NCBI GenBank assembly: GCA_009377745.1 | Contig: WHTK01000007.1 | Location: 1-64,000 of the forward strand | DNA length: 64,000 bases | Origin: Dehalococcoidia bacterium | GTDB lineage: Bacteria; Chloroflexota; Dehalococcoidia; DSTF01; WHTK01 | Direction: 5' to 3' | Shown: in pieces, positions 24,245-32,877 of the stretch | Layout of the letters: each line of letters starts with the position of its first letter | Position numbering within the stretch: position 1 is the stretch's first letter | Program-made: the position numbers and the translations under genes | The notes under the pieces: model-generated | What the model saw: only the letters and a program-made list of their open reading frames with translations | Told to the model about the DNA's origin: nothing | Databases searched by the model: none

Positions 24245-25935
24245 TGGATTATAACGATCTTGCGCCAGACGCGACACGGGCTAGACTCGGCCAAGATATG
24301 TCTAGCTCTGGCGCGCTATCGGCCTCTAACCGGCGCTGGTTACAGCCCCTGGCCCTGCTGCTCCTCGTCCTGATCTACCTGGCGACCGTCCTGCCCAACC
24401 TAGCCAACGACCCCATCGTTGGCGGCGACGAGGGCTGGATCATCTCTGCCTCGGCCAAGCTGGCCGGACAGGGCGTCTTCGGCTCCGACCTTTTCGCCGG
24501 CTTCTACGATGCTGAGGATCACTACTACTTCAACCTGCCGCTGCATCACATCGTCCTGGCGGGCGTCTTCGAGGTAACCGGCTCCGGCATCGTGGAGGCG
24601 CGGCTGGCCAGCGTCGTCTTCGGGCTACTGGCGCTGCTGCTTACCTACGCCCTCGGCCGCAAGATCGCCGGGCCGGGCGCGGGTCTACTGGCAGCCGCGC
24701 TGCTGGTGCTGCTGCGGCTCAACCTGACGCCGTTCTCCGGCCTCACCCTAACCGACCTCGGCGCCACGGTCCGCTACGACCTGATTGCCGTGCCCTACGG
24801 TATCGCGGCCGTCCTTATCCTCAGCCGCTCCCCCTTCGAGGTCCGGCTCTGGCAGGCAGCGGTCGCCGGTCTGCTAGTCGGGCTGGCGGCGCTGACTCAG
24901 TTCATCGGCGCCTTCTTCGTGCTGCCGCTGGCGCTCTACGTCATGACGCTGCTCATGCCCCTGGGGCGGCGGCTACTTCTCACCACCGTCCTGGGTCTGG
25001 CGATGCTGGCCCCGTTTCTGCCCTATGGCCTCTACATCGCCGCTGACCTGGACGACTTCCGCGGCCAGGCGCGCGCCGTCGAGCAGGAGGCCGATCTGCT
25101 ATCGCCCGCCTTCTACGTCCGCCAACTCCGCGATGAGCCTGATCGCTACAACCTCGGCCTCGACTTCGACGGCATCCCTTCGACTGCCGAGGAAGCGCTG
25201 CGGCGTCCCTCGGCACGCCTGGCGCTGCTGGTGGCGCTTCCCATCGCCGCCGTCTACCTCGTGTCGATGGGCCGATCAGACCCGCGTCGCCGCCTGCTGG
25301 CCTTCGTGCTCATCGGCCTCGTCGTCCAGCTCGCCCTGTTCGAGTCGACCAAGCGCTTCGTCTACTGGGTGGTCGTCGTGCCCTTCCTCTGCATTGCCAT
25401 CCCCGATCTGGCGATCGCGGTGTGGCGGCTCCACCCTTCCGGCAAGCTGACTCGCGACTGGTCGGACGTGCCGCTGCTGCGCTGGCTGGCGAAGGGCGCT
25501 GTCGGGGGCATCCTGGCCGTCGTCGCGATCGAGGGGCTGGCGGTGGCCGCGAAGGACGTGCGTGACGCCCCGGACGCGCCCGGCTACGCCGATGTTGGCT
25601 CCCGCTTGCGTGAGGCGATTCCGGACGGCAGCAGCGCCGCCGGCGACAACCGCCTCTGGCCTGCGCTGCGCGACCGCGACTACCGCAGCCTCCACCTGCT
25701 GTTCTACTACACCAACCCCGACATCTCCCGCGACCGCACCACCGATGTCTTCGGCGCCATGGACCGTATAGGCGCTGACTATCTTCTGCTCTCCCCGTTG
25801 GGCCGCGACATTCTCACGCGCCTCTCACCGGATCACGCCGCCGAGTTCGAGCGCTACATGTCGGAGCGGGCAGAGCTGGTCACGACCATCGATAATGCCG
25901 CCTACGGCCCAATCGAGGTCTACCGGCTGCGGTAG
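24244..25935 (+). CDS. GT-C fold membrane glycosyltransferase-like protein
   Basis: The 563-aa polytopic protein resembles the ArnT/PMT (GT39-like) family, which moves sugars from polyprenyl-phosphate donors on the outer face of the membrane. An N-terminal membrane segment is followed by an acidic motif in the first loop (VGGDEGWIISASAKL, about 60-74). About ten more membrane segments and a soluble C-terminal domain of about 130 residues follow. A second acidic stretch (FYDAEDHYYFNLPLHH) is typical of the catalytic loop. An alternative start is the Met at 24298, which would remove the polar first 18 residues. The gene stands alone; its acceptor is unknown. Confidence 0.72.
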   Translation: MDYNDLAPDATRARLGQDMSSSGALSASNRRWLQPLALLLLVLIYLATVLPNLANDPIVGGDEGWIISASAKLAGQGVFGSDLFAGFYDAEDHYYFNLPLHHIVLAGVFEVTGSGIVEARLASVVFGLLALLLTYALGRKIAGPGAGLLAAALLVLLRLNLTPFSGLTLTDLGATVRYDLIAVPYGIAAVLILSRSPFEVRLWQAAVAGLLVGLAALTQFIGAFFVLPLALYVMTLLMPLGRRLLLTTVLGLAMLAPFLPYGLYIAADLDDFRGQARAVEQEADLLSPAFYVRQLRDEPDRYNLGLDFDGIPSTAEEALRRPSARLALLVALPIAAVYLVSMGRSDPRRRLLAFVLIGLVVQLALFESTKRFVYWVVVVPFLCIAIPDLAIAVWRLHPSGKLTRDWSDVPLLRWLAKGAVGGILAVVAIEGLAVAAKDVRDAPDAPGYADVGSRLREAIPDGSSAAGDNRLWPALRDRDYRSLHLLFYYTNPDISRDRTTDVFGAMDRIGADYLLLSPLGRDILTRLSPDHAAEFERYMSERAELVTTIDNAAYGPIEVYRLR

Positions 25936-26072
25936 CCCTGTCGCCGCCAGGCCCGAAGCAATCCTGTCACACATGGTTGTCTGGACCGACGGACGGGACG
26001 GACGTCTAAGTCCGGGATTGTCTCGCTTCGCTCGCAAAGACAGGGTGGTCGCGTCTCGTATACTGCCAGCGT

Positions 26073-26372
26073 ATGCAGCGCATCTTCGTCTGGGTGATCT
26101 CGGCCTTGGTCGCGGCGGGTATCTACCTGCTCGCGTCGGAGCTGCTTGGCCTCTCGAAGATCATCGCCGGCGGGCTGATGTTCGCTGGCGCCATGGCAGG
26201 CACCGCCCTGGCGAGGCAGCTCACGGCACGCTGGCTGGGTCCCGCCGCGGAGGCGCCTGCTCCGGAGCCACGGACGCAGGCGGCCCCGGCTGCTCCTCCT
26301 CGTGGTCGAGGAAGCGGAAGAAGAGGAAAGTTATCGCGACAAAGCTCGCCGCCTCGCCGAGAGCGCCCATGA
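26073..26372 (+). CDS. Possible small membrane protein, convergent overlap with ctaG
   Basis: The first 60 codons encode two hydrophobic segments (FVWVISALVAAGIYLLASEL and IIAGGLMFAGAMAGTALA). The rest is Pro/Ala/Arg-rich and lies antisense to the end of ctaG (about 150 bases of overlap). A TATACT box (26059-26064) sits 8 bases before the ATG, so the mRNA would be leaderless. The N-terminal part looks like a real membrane protein; the long antisense tail makes me cautious. Confidence 0.4.
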   Translation: MQRIFVWVISALVAAGIYLLASELLGLSKIIAGGLMFAGAMAGTALARQLTARWLGPAAEAPAPEPRTQAAPAAPPRGRGSGRRGKLSRQSSPPRRERP

Positions 26373-27075
26373 TCACCCCCGCTATCTGCTGGTCGATCAG
26401 CGGGTCGATGCCCCAAAGGTGGGGCGGATTCTCGTAGTAGCCATAGACCACGGTACCGCTGGCCAGCAGCAGCAACGCCAGCAAGCCCATGGGGAAGCCG
26501 CTGACGAAGAGATAAAGGAGCCGCGCCCCCTCGCCGATGCGGCTTAGCTGCGGCAGCGGCTGGATCACCGGCCACCAGAAGATCAGCCCCGTCACCAGGA
26601 AGGCCAGATGCATCACGACGTGCACCGGCAGCTCCGTCAGAGCCGCCTGATAGACGCCGGGCGCGTGCCAGAACCACATGTTGACCAGGAACAGAGGCGC
26701 CGCGACCAGTGGGTTGGTGACGGCGCGCGCGGCCCGATTTAGCAAGCCGGGCTTCAGCAGAAACTCCAGCAGCGCCGGCGTCAGGCCCAGGAGCACCAGC
26801 GGCGGGCCGATGCTGGTTAGCAGGACGTGTTGCAGCATGTGCATTGAGAGCAAGCGGTCGGCCGCGGCGTCGAGCGGCGAGACGAGGCCGATGAAGATCG
26901 CCAGCGAGCCGAGGGTGAAGCTGAGGAGCCGCCACCATTCCGGTCGCCGGCCGCTGAGCCAGACGGCGCGGAAGTAGAGCCCAACAACGATAAAGGCGCC
27001 GGCTGTGACGGTGGGCTCCAGATGCCAGGCGCCCCAGCTGACCGGATGACCGGCGTGGAGCAGCGCCGCGAGCAT
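26221..27075 (-). CDS. ctaG: Cytochrome c oxidase assembly factor CtaG (caa3_CtaG)
   Basis: The 284-aa membrane protein helps assemble the caa3-type oxidase, probably in copper delivery. About seven membrane segments carry the family's His residues: SMHMLQHVLLTSIGPPLVLLG, then NMWFWHAPGVYQAAL and HVVMHLAFLVTGLIFWWPV. The end is a Pro-rich tail overlapping the convergent small gene. The coxBCA operon is about 4 kb away on the same strand. The start (ATG at 27075) lies only 3 bases after the stop of the upstream minus-strand gene. Confidence 0.9.
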   Translation of the reverse strand: MLAALLHAGHPVSWGAWHLEPTVTAGAFIVVGLYFRAVWLSGRRPEWWRLLSFTLGSLAIFIGLVSPLDAAADRLLSMHMLQHVLLTSIGPPLVLLGLTPALLEFLLKPGLLNRAARAVTNPLVAAPLFLVNMWFWHAPGVYQAALTELPVHVVMHLAFLVTGLIFWWPVIQPLPQLSRIGEGARLLYLFVSGFPMGLLALLLLASGTVVYGYYENPPHLWGIDPLIDQQIAGVIMGALGEAASFVAITFLFFRFLDHEEEQPGPPASVAPEQAPPRRDPASVP

Positions 27076-27077
27076 GG

Positions 27078-27494
27078 CTAGCGTCCCGGCTTCCAGCCGC
27101 CTTGCAGGTCCAGCGCCTGCCGGATCAGCTCGATACGGCGACGGCTAATGACGTTAAGGGCCACGCCGATGACGCCGATCAGCGGCGTAATCAAGCCCAC
27201 CGCGAGGATCGGGTTGCCGTCCGGGTCATCGAACTGGCTGATCATGATCCAACCGATGGCCGCGATGCCGAGGCCGAAGTGGAACATCAGCAGGAAGAGC
27301 AGCATTGGCCCCTCCAGCTGGGAGCTGCGCACCGTCGGGTCACGCAACTCCGGCAGCTCGACACCCTTGTTGCGGGCTTCGAGCCAGACTTCGCTAAAGC
27401 AGGCCTTGTGGATCCAGCGTTTCTCGTGCAGGCCCGCATCGCTCCAGTCGGCGATGACTTCTTTGCAGCGGCTGCAGCGCCCCGGCCACTCCAT
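27078..27494 (-). CDS. Membrane protein with N-terminal zinc-finger-like motif
   Basis: The 138-aa product (from the ATG at 27494) begins with GRCSRCKEVIADW and then EKRWIHKACFSEV. This C-x2-C...H-x2-C pattern could bind zinc. Two membrane segments follow (LLFLLMFHFGLGIAAIGWIM and ILAVGLITPLIGVIGVALNV). GTG at 27503 and TTG at 27512 are alternative starts; GAGGGG is best spaced for the ATG. It is probably co-transcribed with ctaG, whose start is 3 bases downstream. No named family is recognised. Confidence 0.65.
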   Translation of the reverse strand: MEWPGRCSRCKEVIADWSDAGLHEKRWIHKACFSEVWLEARNKGVELPELRDPTVRSSQLEGPMLLFLLMFHFGLGIAAIGWIMISQFDDPDGNPILAVGLITPLIGVIGVALNVISRRRIELIRQALDLQGGWKPGR

Positions 27495-27586
27495 CTTCTT
27501 CACACCCCTCAATGAGCGCGGACCTGAAGCCCTGGCGCTCAGTTTACGTATCTATTATGGCGGACGCGGTGGTTAGGCGCACAGAG

Positions 27587-28135
27587 CTAGCCATCGAAGC
27601 AGATCAGCTCTTTCTTACGGAAGACCTCCCAGCCCTCCCGCCCGATGAACACAACCATGACCAGGGCCGCGACCGGGTCTGCCCACCACCAGCCGAAGAG
27701 CGCGTTGGCGCCGAGGCCGATCAGCAGCGCCGCCGAAAGCCCTGAGCAAACCAGCGTCTCGCGCGAGTCCGCCTCCAGCGCCAGGCTGTTGATCTGCGTT
27801 GCCAACGAATGCTGTAGCCTCGATACCGTCGGCATGATCACGACGGACGCCGCCGCGATGGCGATGCCGAGGTAGGACTCTCCCGGCCGGGAGCCGCTCG
27901 TGAGGTCATAAAAAGCACGGCCGGTTACGTATACGGCCAGCGCCATCAAAGTCAGACCGACAAAGACCGCGACGCGACGTTCCCAGGGCGACCCTTCCTC
28001 CTGGCTATTCTTCCAGAGGTGGATCAGGACGACGACGGAGGCCGACACCTCAATTGCACTAGCAAGGCCGAAACCGACGAGGGCGACGCTACCGGCCAGC
28101 AAGCCGGCGACAACGGAGAGGACTCCTTCGAGCAA
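27587..28135 (-). CDS. Short cation efflux (CDF transmembrane domain) protein, start uncertain
   Basis: The 182-aa product carries a cation diffusion facilitator membrane domain (GVLSVVAGLLAGSVALVGFG, then EADSRETLVCSGLSAALLIG with the metal-site Asp/Glu region) but no C-terminal cytosolic domain. Similarity continues upstream of the TTG at 28135. The same frame reads LVRRAILLEAAIIAYN, the usual start of this family, back to about 28198. No ATG, GTG or TTG exists there, but a CTG at 28198 has an AGGCAGG just upstream. True initiation at that CTG, coupled to the stop of the preceding gene at 28213, is likely. It follows the full-length CDF gene. Confidence 0.7.
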   Translation of the reverse strand: MLEGVLSVVAGLLAGSVALVGFGLASAIEVSASVVVLIHLWKNSQEEGSPWERRVAVFVGLTLMALAVYVTGRAFYDLTSGSRPGESYLGIAIAAASVVIMPTVSRLQHSLATQINSLALEADSRETLVCSGLSAALLIGLGANALFGWWWADPVAALVMVVFIGREGWEVFRKKELICFDG

Positions 28136-28212
28136 GTTGTAGGCGATGATCGCGGCTTCCAGCAGGATGGCCCGCCGGACCAGTGGGCGCAGGGCCAGGG
28201 CGCCTGCCTGGT

Positions 28213-29193
28213 TTATGACAGCGCCCCTCTAGCAGCCGTCGCCACATTATCATCGACGTAGCAGGGTGAGGTGCCGGGCAGGCAGGGCTGCTCCAGCTCC
28301 TGCTCCAGCCGCTGTGTCTCCACCTGCAGCGTCACGTGCTCGATGTCGAAGCGGTCGTGAAGCAGGCGGCGGACATCGACTATCAGGTGGTCGTGGTCGA
28401 CCTCGTCCTCGACCAGGATATGGCCGCTCATCGCGATAAAGCCGCTGGTGATCGTCCAGACGTGAAGGTCGTGCACACCGCGGACGCCGGGCAGGGCCAG
28501 GATGTTCTCACTCATCTCCGGCACCGAGACCGACGCGGGCGCGCTCTCCAGCAGCACGCTCAATGCGCTGCGCAGCAAAGCCCACGTCCGCGGCAGGATA
28601 AAGACGCCGATCGCCGCGGCGAAGAGCGGGTCGGCGTAGCGCCAGCCCGTCGTCAGGACGATAAGCCCGGCGGCGATGGCGCCTGCCGAACTAAGGCCGT
28701 CGCTGACCACCTCCAGGAAAGCGCCCTTCATGTTCAGGCTCTGCTTGGATGCTTCCATGAGGAACCAGACGCTGATCAGGTTCACCACGAGACCGGCGGA
28801 CGCCACGATTAAGATCGGCAGGCTCTGGACCTCCGGAGGGTCCATCAGGCGCTGATAGGCCTCGTAGAGGATGAACCCCGCGATAACGAGGAGGATGACA
28901 GCGTTGAACATCGCCGCCAGGATTTCGAGGCGGTAGTAGCCGAAAGTGCGCCGGTCGTTGGCCGGACGCTGGGCGAACCAGATCGCGAGTAGCGCCAGCG
29001 AGAGCCCCGCGACGTCCGTCAGCATATGCCCGGCGTCCGCCAGCAGCGCCAGGCTATTCGCCATGACGCCGGCCACCGCCTCGGCTAGCAGGAACGCCGT
29101 CGTCAGGCCGAGGACTGCCAGCAGGCGGCCGCGGTTTTGGCCGGCGCCGCTGGCATAGGCCTGGCCGTGCGGCTGCTCGTGCTGGTGATTCAT
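28213..29193 (-). CDS. Cation diffusion facilitator family transporter (CzcD-like)
   Basis: The 326-aa inner-membrane antiporter exports Zn2+ or similar metals. A His-containing N-terminus (NHQHEQPHGQ) is followed by six membrane segments. Segment II has the HxxxD site in LLADAGHMLTDVAGLSLAL. In segment V the usual HxxxD is ExxxD (FLEVVSDGLSSAG), a variant that may shift metal choice. The C-terminal cytosolic domain has DLHVWTITSGFIAMSGHI. A short Cys-containing tail (EQPCLPGTSPCYVDD) ends the protein. Its start touches the ArsR gene stop, so regulator and transporter are one operon. Confidence 0.9.
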   Translation of the reverse strand: MNHQHEQPHGQAYASGAGQNRGRLLAVLGLTTAFLLAEAVAGVMANSLALLADAGHMLTDVAGLSLALLAIWFAQRPANDRRTFGYYRLEILAAMFNAVILLVIAGFILYEAYQRLMDPPEVQSLPILIVASAGLVVNLISVWFLMEASKQSLNMKGAFLEVVSDGLSSAGAIAAGLIVLTTGWRYADPLFAAAIGVFILPRTWALLRSALSVLLESAPASVSVPEMSENILALPGVRGVHDLHVWTITSGFIAMSGHILVEDEVDHDHLIVDVRRLLHDRFDIEHVTLQVETQRLEQELEQPCLPGTSPCYVDDNVATAARGALS

Positions 29194-29594
29194 CAGGCAG
29201 GCATCGCCATCAGCCCGGCCAGGGCGTCGCGGTCATGCAGGTGATTAAGGCAGACGCCTAGCAGCACCCGCACATGGTCGTCCTCGATGCTGTAGTAGGA
29301 CATGCGGCCGTCTCGCCGCAGCTTAACGATGCGCAACCCGCGCAAGACCCGCAGATGCTGCGAGGCCGACGACTCCGAGAGGTCGCAGACGGCTGCCAGG
29401 TCGCAGACACAGAGCTCCTGTTGCAGCAGGGAAAAGACGATCTTGGCGCGCGACGTGTCGCCCAGGGCGCGGAAGATAGAGGCGGCCTCGCCGTAGACGC
29501 CATCGTCCAGGAGCAGCGCCCGGCCTTGCAGGACCTTCTCGGCGTCCACCTGACGGACGTTGCAGACATCGGGATCAACTTGAATTGTTCTCAA
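29193..29594 (-). CDS. ArsR/SmtB family metal-sensing repressor
   Basis: The 133-aa winged-helix protein should repress the CDF operon until metal binds. It has FRALGDTSRAKIVFSLLQQ, a Cys pair in the ELCVCDLAAVCDLSE motif (the alpha-3 metal site type), the recognition helix SASQHLRVLRGL, and a possible alpha-5 site (DDHVRVLLGVCLNHLHD). The start is a TTG with TAAGGAAA upstream. An N-terminal part with one more Cys (VDPDVCNVRQ) precedes the domain. Sensor and exporter together suggest zinc, cadmium or lead detoxification. Confidence 0.88.
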   Translation of the reverse strand: MRTIQVDPDVCNVRQVDAEKVLQGRALLLDDGVYGEAASIFRALGDTSRAKIVFSLLQQELCVCDLAAVCDLSESSASQHLRVLRGLRIVKLRRDGRMSYYSIEDDHVRVLLGVCLNHLHDRDALAGLMAMPA

Positions 29595-29640
29595 AATTTC
29601 CTTACCATCGTTTTAGACTCTGCTTAAACGTTCCGTGATG

Positions 29641-29668
29641 AGCATACGCTAACGAAAAGCGTTGTCAA
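29641..29668 (-). promoter_or_regulatory. Promoter and candidate operator of the arsR-CDF operon
   Basis: On the minus strand TTGACA (29663-29668), a 16-base spacer and TATGCT (29641-29646) form a good promoter. A dyad AACG-5-CGTT (29651-29663) occupies the spacer, where a repressor would block polymerase. Confidence 0.6.
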
Positions 29669-29696
29669 CACCTCAATTTTGCTACATCGGGGTCAC

Positions 29697-30671
29697 ATGC
29701 TACGATCCTTTTCACACGTGCCCACAAGATTTCCTCTCATCGCATTCGTCTTTCTCACGACAGCCCTGATCTTGGCCGCCGGCTGCTCTGGTGGCGGCGA
29801 CAAGTTCCCTGAGGTCCTCGAGATCAAGGAGGGCGACATCGTCCCGGTGCTGGCGAACAGCGAGCTGATGGCCGGGCCCAATCGCTTCGCCTTCGGCATC
29901 CTCGACGCCGAGGGCCTGCCAATCGTCGATGCCAAAGTCCATCTCGTCTTCTACGACCTCAACGAGAGCGAGACCATGAAGATGGAGATCGATGCTATCT
30001 CCCGTGTGCCGGCCCGCGACGCCGGTCTCACGGAGCAGATCACACACACCCACGTCGATGGTTCGCAGCACGCCCACTTCAACGTTGGCGAGCAGGTCGG
30101 CATCTACACTGCCCTGGTCAACTTCGACCGCCCCGGCGAGTGGGGTGTCGAGATCCAGATCGACTCCGCCAACCCGAAGATAAAGAAGACGATCCGGCCC
30201 CGCTTTAACGTCCTCGCCCAGGGCCTGACACCCGCCATCGGTTCAGCCGCGCCGCGCAGCCTCAACCTCACTGTCGATGATGTCAGCGACATCGCCCTGA
30301 TCGACTCCTCTGCCACGCCCTCGCCCGAGATGCACACCTCTACCATCGCCGGCGCCATCGCGGCCGGTAAGCCAACGCTCGTCCTCTTCGCCGTCCCCGG
30401 GTTCTGCGAGAGCCGTCTCTGCGGCCCGGAGCTGGAGATTATGCGCAAGCTCTATCCCCAGTACCGCGACAAGGCGGAGTTCATCCACGTTGAGTTCTAC
30501 AAAAACCCCGGTAACCCTGACCGCATCCCGTCCGATACGGTGAGCGAATGGAACCTGCGTAGCGAGCCCTGGTTCTTTGTCATCGATTCCAAAGGCATCA
30601 TCACCGCCAAGTACGAAGGCCCCGTCAGCCTCCAGGAGCTCGATGAGGCCCTCAAAGCCGTCGCCCCGTAA
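29697..30671 (+). CDS. Lipoprotein with thioredoxin-like C-terminal domain
   Basis: The 324-aa product has a signal peptide ending in the lipobox LILAAGCSGG. A beta-rich domain of about 150 residues follows (GPNRFAFGILDAEGLPIVDA, GEWGVEIQIDS). The C-terminal thioredoxin-like domain has the pattern LVLFAVPGFCESRLCGPELE, where two Cys are separated by four residues instead of CxxC, then EPWFFVIDSKGIITAKYEG. It should act outside the membrane in disulfide exchange or protein binding. The ATG at 29697 is preferred over an upstream TTG. It is divergent from the arsR-CDF operon and may share its regulation. Confidence 0.72.
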   Translation: MLRSFSHVPTRFPLIAFVFLTTALILAAGCSGGGDKFPEVLEIKEGDIVPVLANSELMAGPNRFAFGILDAEGLPIVDAKVHLVFYDLNESETMKMEIDAISRVPARDAGLTEQITHTHVDGSQHAHFNVGEQVGIYTALVNFDRPGEWGVEIQIDSANPKIKKTIRPRFNVLAQGLTPAIGSAAPRSLNLTVDDVSDIALIDSSATPSPEMHTSTIAGAIAAGKPTLVLFAVPGFCESRLCGPELEIMRKLYPQYRDKAEFIHVEFYKNPGNPDRIPSDTVSEWNLRSEPWFFVIDSKGIITAKYEGPVSLQELDEALKAVAP

Positions 30672-30905
30672 GCCACCGAAACCCGCTCGATCCTCGTAAG
30701 GACCCGATCCTCGTAGGGACGTAGCTTCAGCTCCGTCCGGGCCACGCGCATCCGCGACTCTGACTATCTTCCCGGAGAAGGCCTTTCCGAAGAGCGTCCC
30801 AGCGTCGATGACTCTCGGAAACGGCGTGTCTGGATCGGCCGGGCGCTCTGCGGACGGACCTGAAGGTGCGTCCCTACGTGCGTATCTAAGCTGGCGGCTG
30901 GTTTC

Positions 30906-31178
30906 TTAGGCCACTGAGAACGGCGTCCCGTCGCCGTTGACCAGCGTGTAGGCTGGCGCGACCTGCTGGTCGAAGAGAGACGAGCCAGGAGCGCGGGTCG
31001 GCGATGTGGCAGGCGGCGCCGCCTCCGGCTGAAACTCCTCCTTCTCCGAGTCGACACCGTGCATAGAACCGATGATCACGCCCGTGAAGACGAGAGCCAG
31101 CGGGATCAGAGAGAAGATGAAGACCTGCCACATGCTGAAGACGCCATCGTGGCGTTCGGGGCCCATGTGCGTGCTCAT
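30906..31178 (-). CDS. Small membrane protein at the end of the cytochrome oxidase operon
   Basis: The 90-aa product has one membrane segment (MWQVFIFSLIPLALVFTGVIIG, split about residues 16-37) and a polar Pro/Ala-rich C-terminal part. Its start overlaps the coxA stop by four bases, so it is translated with the oxidase. No family is recognised. It could be a small extra oxidase subunit such as a CoxD/subunit IV-like protein. Confidence 0.7.
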   Translation of the reverse strand: MSTHMGPERHDGVFSMWQVFIFSLIPLALVFTGVIIGSMHGVDSEKEEFQPEAAPPATSPTRAPGSSLFDQQVAPAYTLVNGDGTPFSVA

Positions 31179-32836
31179 GAGTGTTGCTGCGTCCTCCCGG
31201 CAAAGCCCTGGCGCTGCATGCGGGCGTCCCAGGCCGGCCGCTCGCTATTGATTTCCGGCAGCGTGTCGAAGTTCTGTTCCGGCGGCGGCGAGGAGATCAT
31301 CCACTCCAGCGTGTTGCCCTCCCACGGGTCGTCACCGGCCGTCTTCGGCGCCGTCTTGAGCGACATGAAGAAGTTGGCGATGAACACCATCATGGAGACG
31401 CCGATGGTGAAAGCGCCGATCGTCGCGACCAGGTTCCAGTATTCCCAGCCCAGGCCAGCTTCGTAGTCGGCTATGCGCCGTGGCATGCCTTTGAGTCCCA
31501 GGATGTGCATCGGCATGAACGTCAGGTTCATCCCAATGAGCATGAGCCAGAACTGAAGCTTGCCCAGCGTCTCGTTGAGGAACTTGCCCGTCATCTTCGG
31601 GAACCAGTAGAAGATGCCGGCGAAGATGCCGAACACGGAGCCGCCGAACAGGACGTAGTGGATGTGGCTGACGACCCAGTAAGTGTCGTTAAGCGCGTAG
31701 TCGACGGGTACAAAGGCTGAGTAAACGCCGTCAATGCCGCCGATCAGGAACATGAAGAGGAAGCCGACCGCGAAGAGCATCGGCGCCTTGAGGCTGATGC
31801 TGCCGCCCCACATTGTGCCGAGCCAGTTGAACATCTTCACGCCGGTCGGCACACCGATCGACATCGTCGCGAACATCGTCCAGATCGTCAGCGGCGCGCT
31901 GAGGCCGGTCGCGAACATGTGGTGCATCCAGACCGTGAAGCCCAGCACACCGATGGCCGCGCCGGCGTAGATCACAGCCTTGTAGCCGAACAGCGGCTTG
32001 CGCGAGAAGACCGGCAGGACCTCGGAGATGATGCCCATCGCCGGTAGGACCATGATGTAGACAGCTGGGTGAGAGTAGAACCAGAACAGCTGCTGCCAGA
32101 GGATCGGGTTGCCGCCCTCTCGCGGGTCGAAGAAGCTGGTGCCGACGTTGCGGTCGGTGAAGAGCATTGTCAGGACGCCTGCCAGGACCGGCGTCGCGAA
32201 GGTGACCAGCACGGACGTCACCACGATCATCCAGACGAAGATCGGCATGCGCGCCAGCGTCATACCCGGCGCCCGCATCGTCATGGTGGTGACGAGGAAG
32301 TTGATGGCGCCGCCGACAGACGAGATGCCGAGGATCTGGACGCCGAGTATCCAGAGGTCGGTGCCCTTGCCCGGCATGAAGGTGCCGTTGGTCAGCGGCG
32401 GATACTCCGTCCAGCCGGCCGCGGCGCTACCGCCTTCGATGAAGAAGGAGCTGAACATCACCAGCGCGGCCAGGGGGATCAGCCAGAGGCTGAGGGCGTT
32501 GATCCGCGGATAGGCCATATCCTTCGCGCCGATCATCAGCGGCAGCAGGTAGTTGGCGAACCCGGCGCCCACCGGGATGACGAAGAGGAACAGCATCGTC
32601 GATGCATGCATCGTGAAGAACTGGTTGTACTGGTCCTGCGAGAGGATGCCCGCGTCGGACCAGGCCAGCTGCAGCCGCACAAGCAGCGCAAGCACGCCGC
32701 CCGTGAAGAAGAAAATGATCGTGAAGATCAGGTACATAATCCCGATCTTCTTGTGGTCGGTTGTCAGCAGCCAGGCGAGAAGGCCCGTGTACTCCTTCGC
32801 CTCGTGCGCTGGTCTTGCTATTGCCCCGGTTGCCAT
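31175..32836 (-). CDS. ctaD: Cytochrome c oxidase subunit I
   Basis: The catalytic subunit of the aa3-type terminal oxidase has 553 aa and 12 membrane segments. It binds haem a, haem a3 and CuB. Visible landmarks are the haem ligand segment TMHASTMLFLFVIPVGAGFAN, the CuB/cross-link block WFYSHPAVYIMVLPAMGIISE (His-Pro-x-Val-Tyr), the double-His segment VWMHHMFATG, and HIHYVLFGGSVFGIFAG. The HPxVY motif and the following MGIISE are of the A-type family. The order on the transcript is subunit II, III, I, small membrane protein. Confidence 0.96.
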   Translation of the reverse strand: MATGAIARPAHEAKEYTGLLAWLLTTDHKKIGIMYLIFTIIFFFTGGVLALLVRLQLAWSDAGILSQDQYNQFFTMHASTMLFLFVIPVGAGFANYLLPLMIGAKDMAYPRINALSLWLIPLAALVMFSSFFIEGGSAAAGWTEYPPLTNGTFMPGKGTDLWILGVQILGISSVGGAINFLVTTMTMRAPGMTLARMPIFVWMIVVTSVLVTFATPVLAGVLTMLFTDRNVGTSFFDPREGGNPILWQQLFWFYSHPAVYIMVLPAMGIISEVLPVFSRKPLFGYKAVIYAGAAIGVLGFTVWMHHMFATGLSAPLTIWTMFATMSIGVPTGVKMFNWLGTMWGGSISLKAPMLFAVGFLFMFLIGGIDGVYSAFVPVDYALNDTYWVVSHIHYVLFGGSVFGIFAGIFYWFPKMTGKFLNETLGKLQFWLMLIGMNLTFMPMHILGLKGMPRRIADYEAGLGWEYWNLVATIGAFTIGVSMMVFIANFFMSLKTAPKTAGDDPWEGNTLEWMISSPPPEQNFDTLPEINSERPAWDARMQRQGFAGRTQQHS

Positions 32837-32877
32837 GACGTTACTCCCCGGTCCCTTTGGGGTTCTCTACTACTCTA

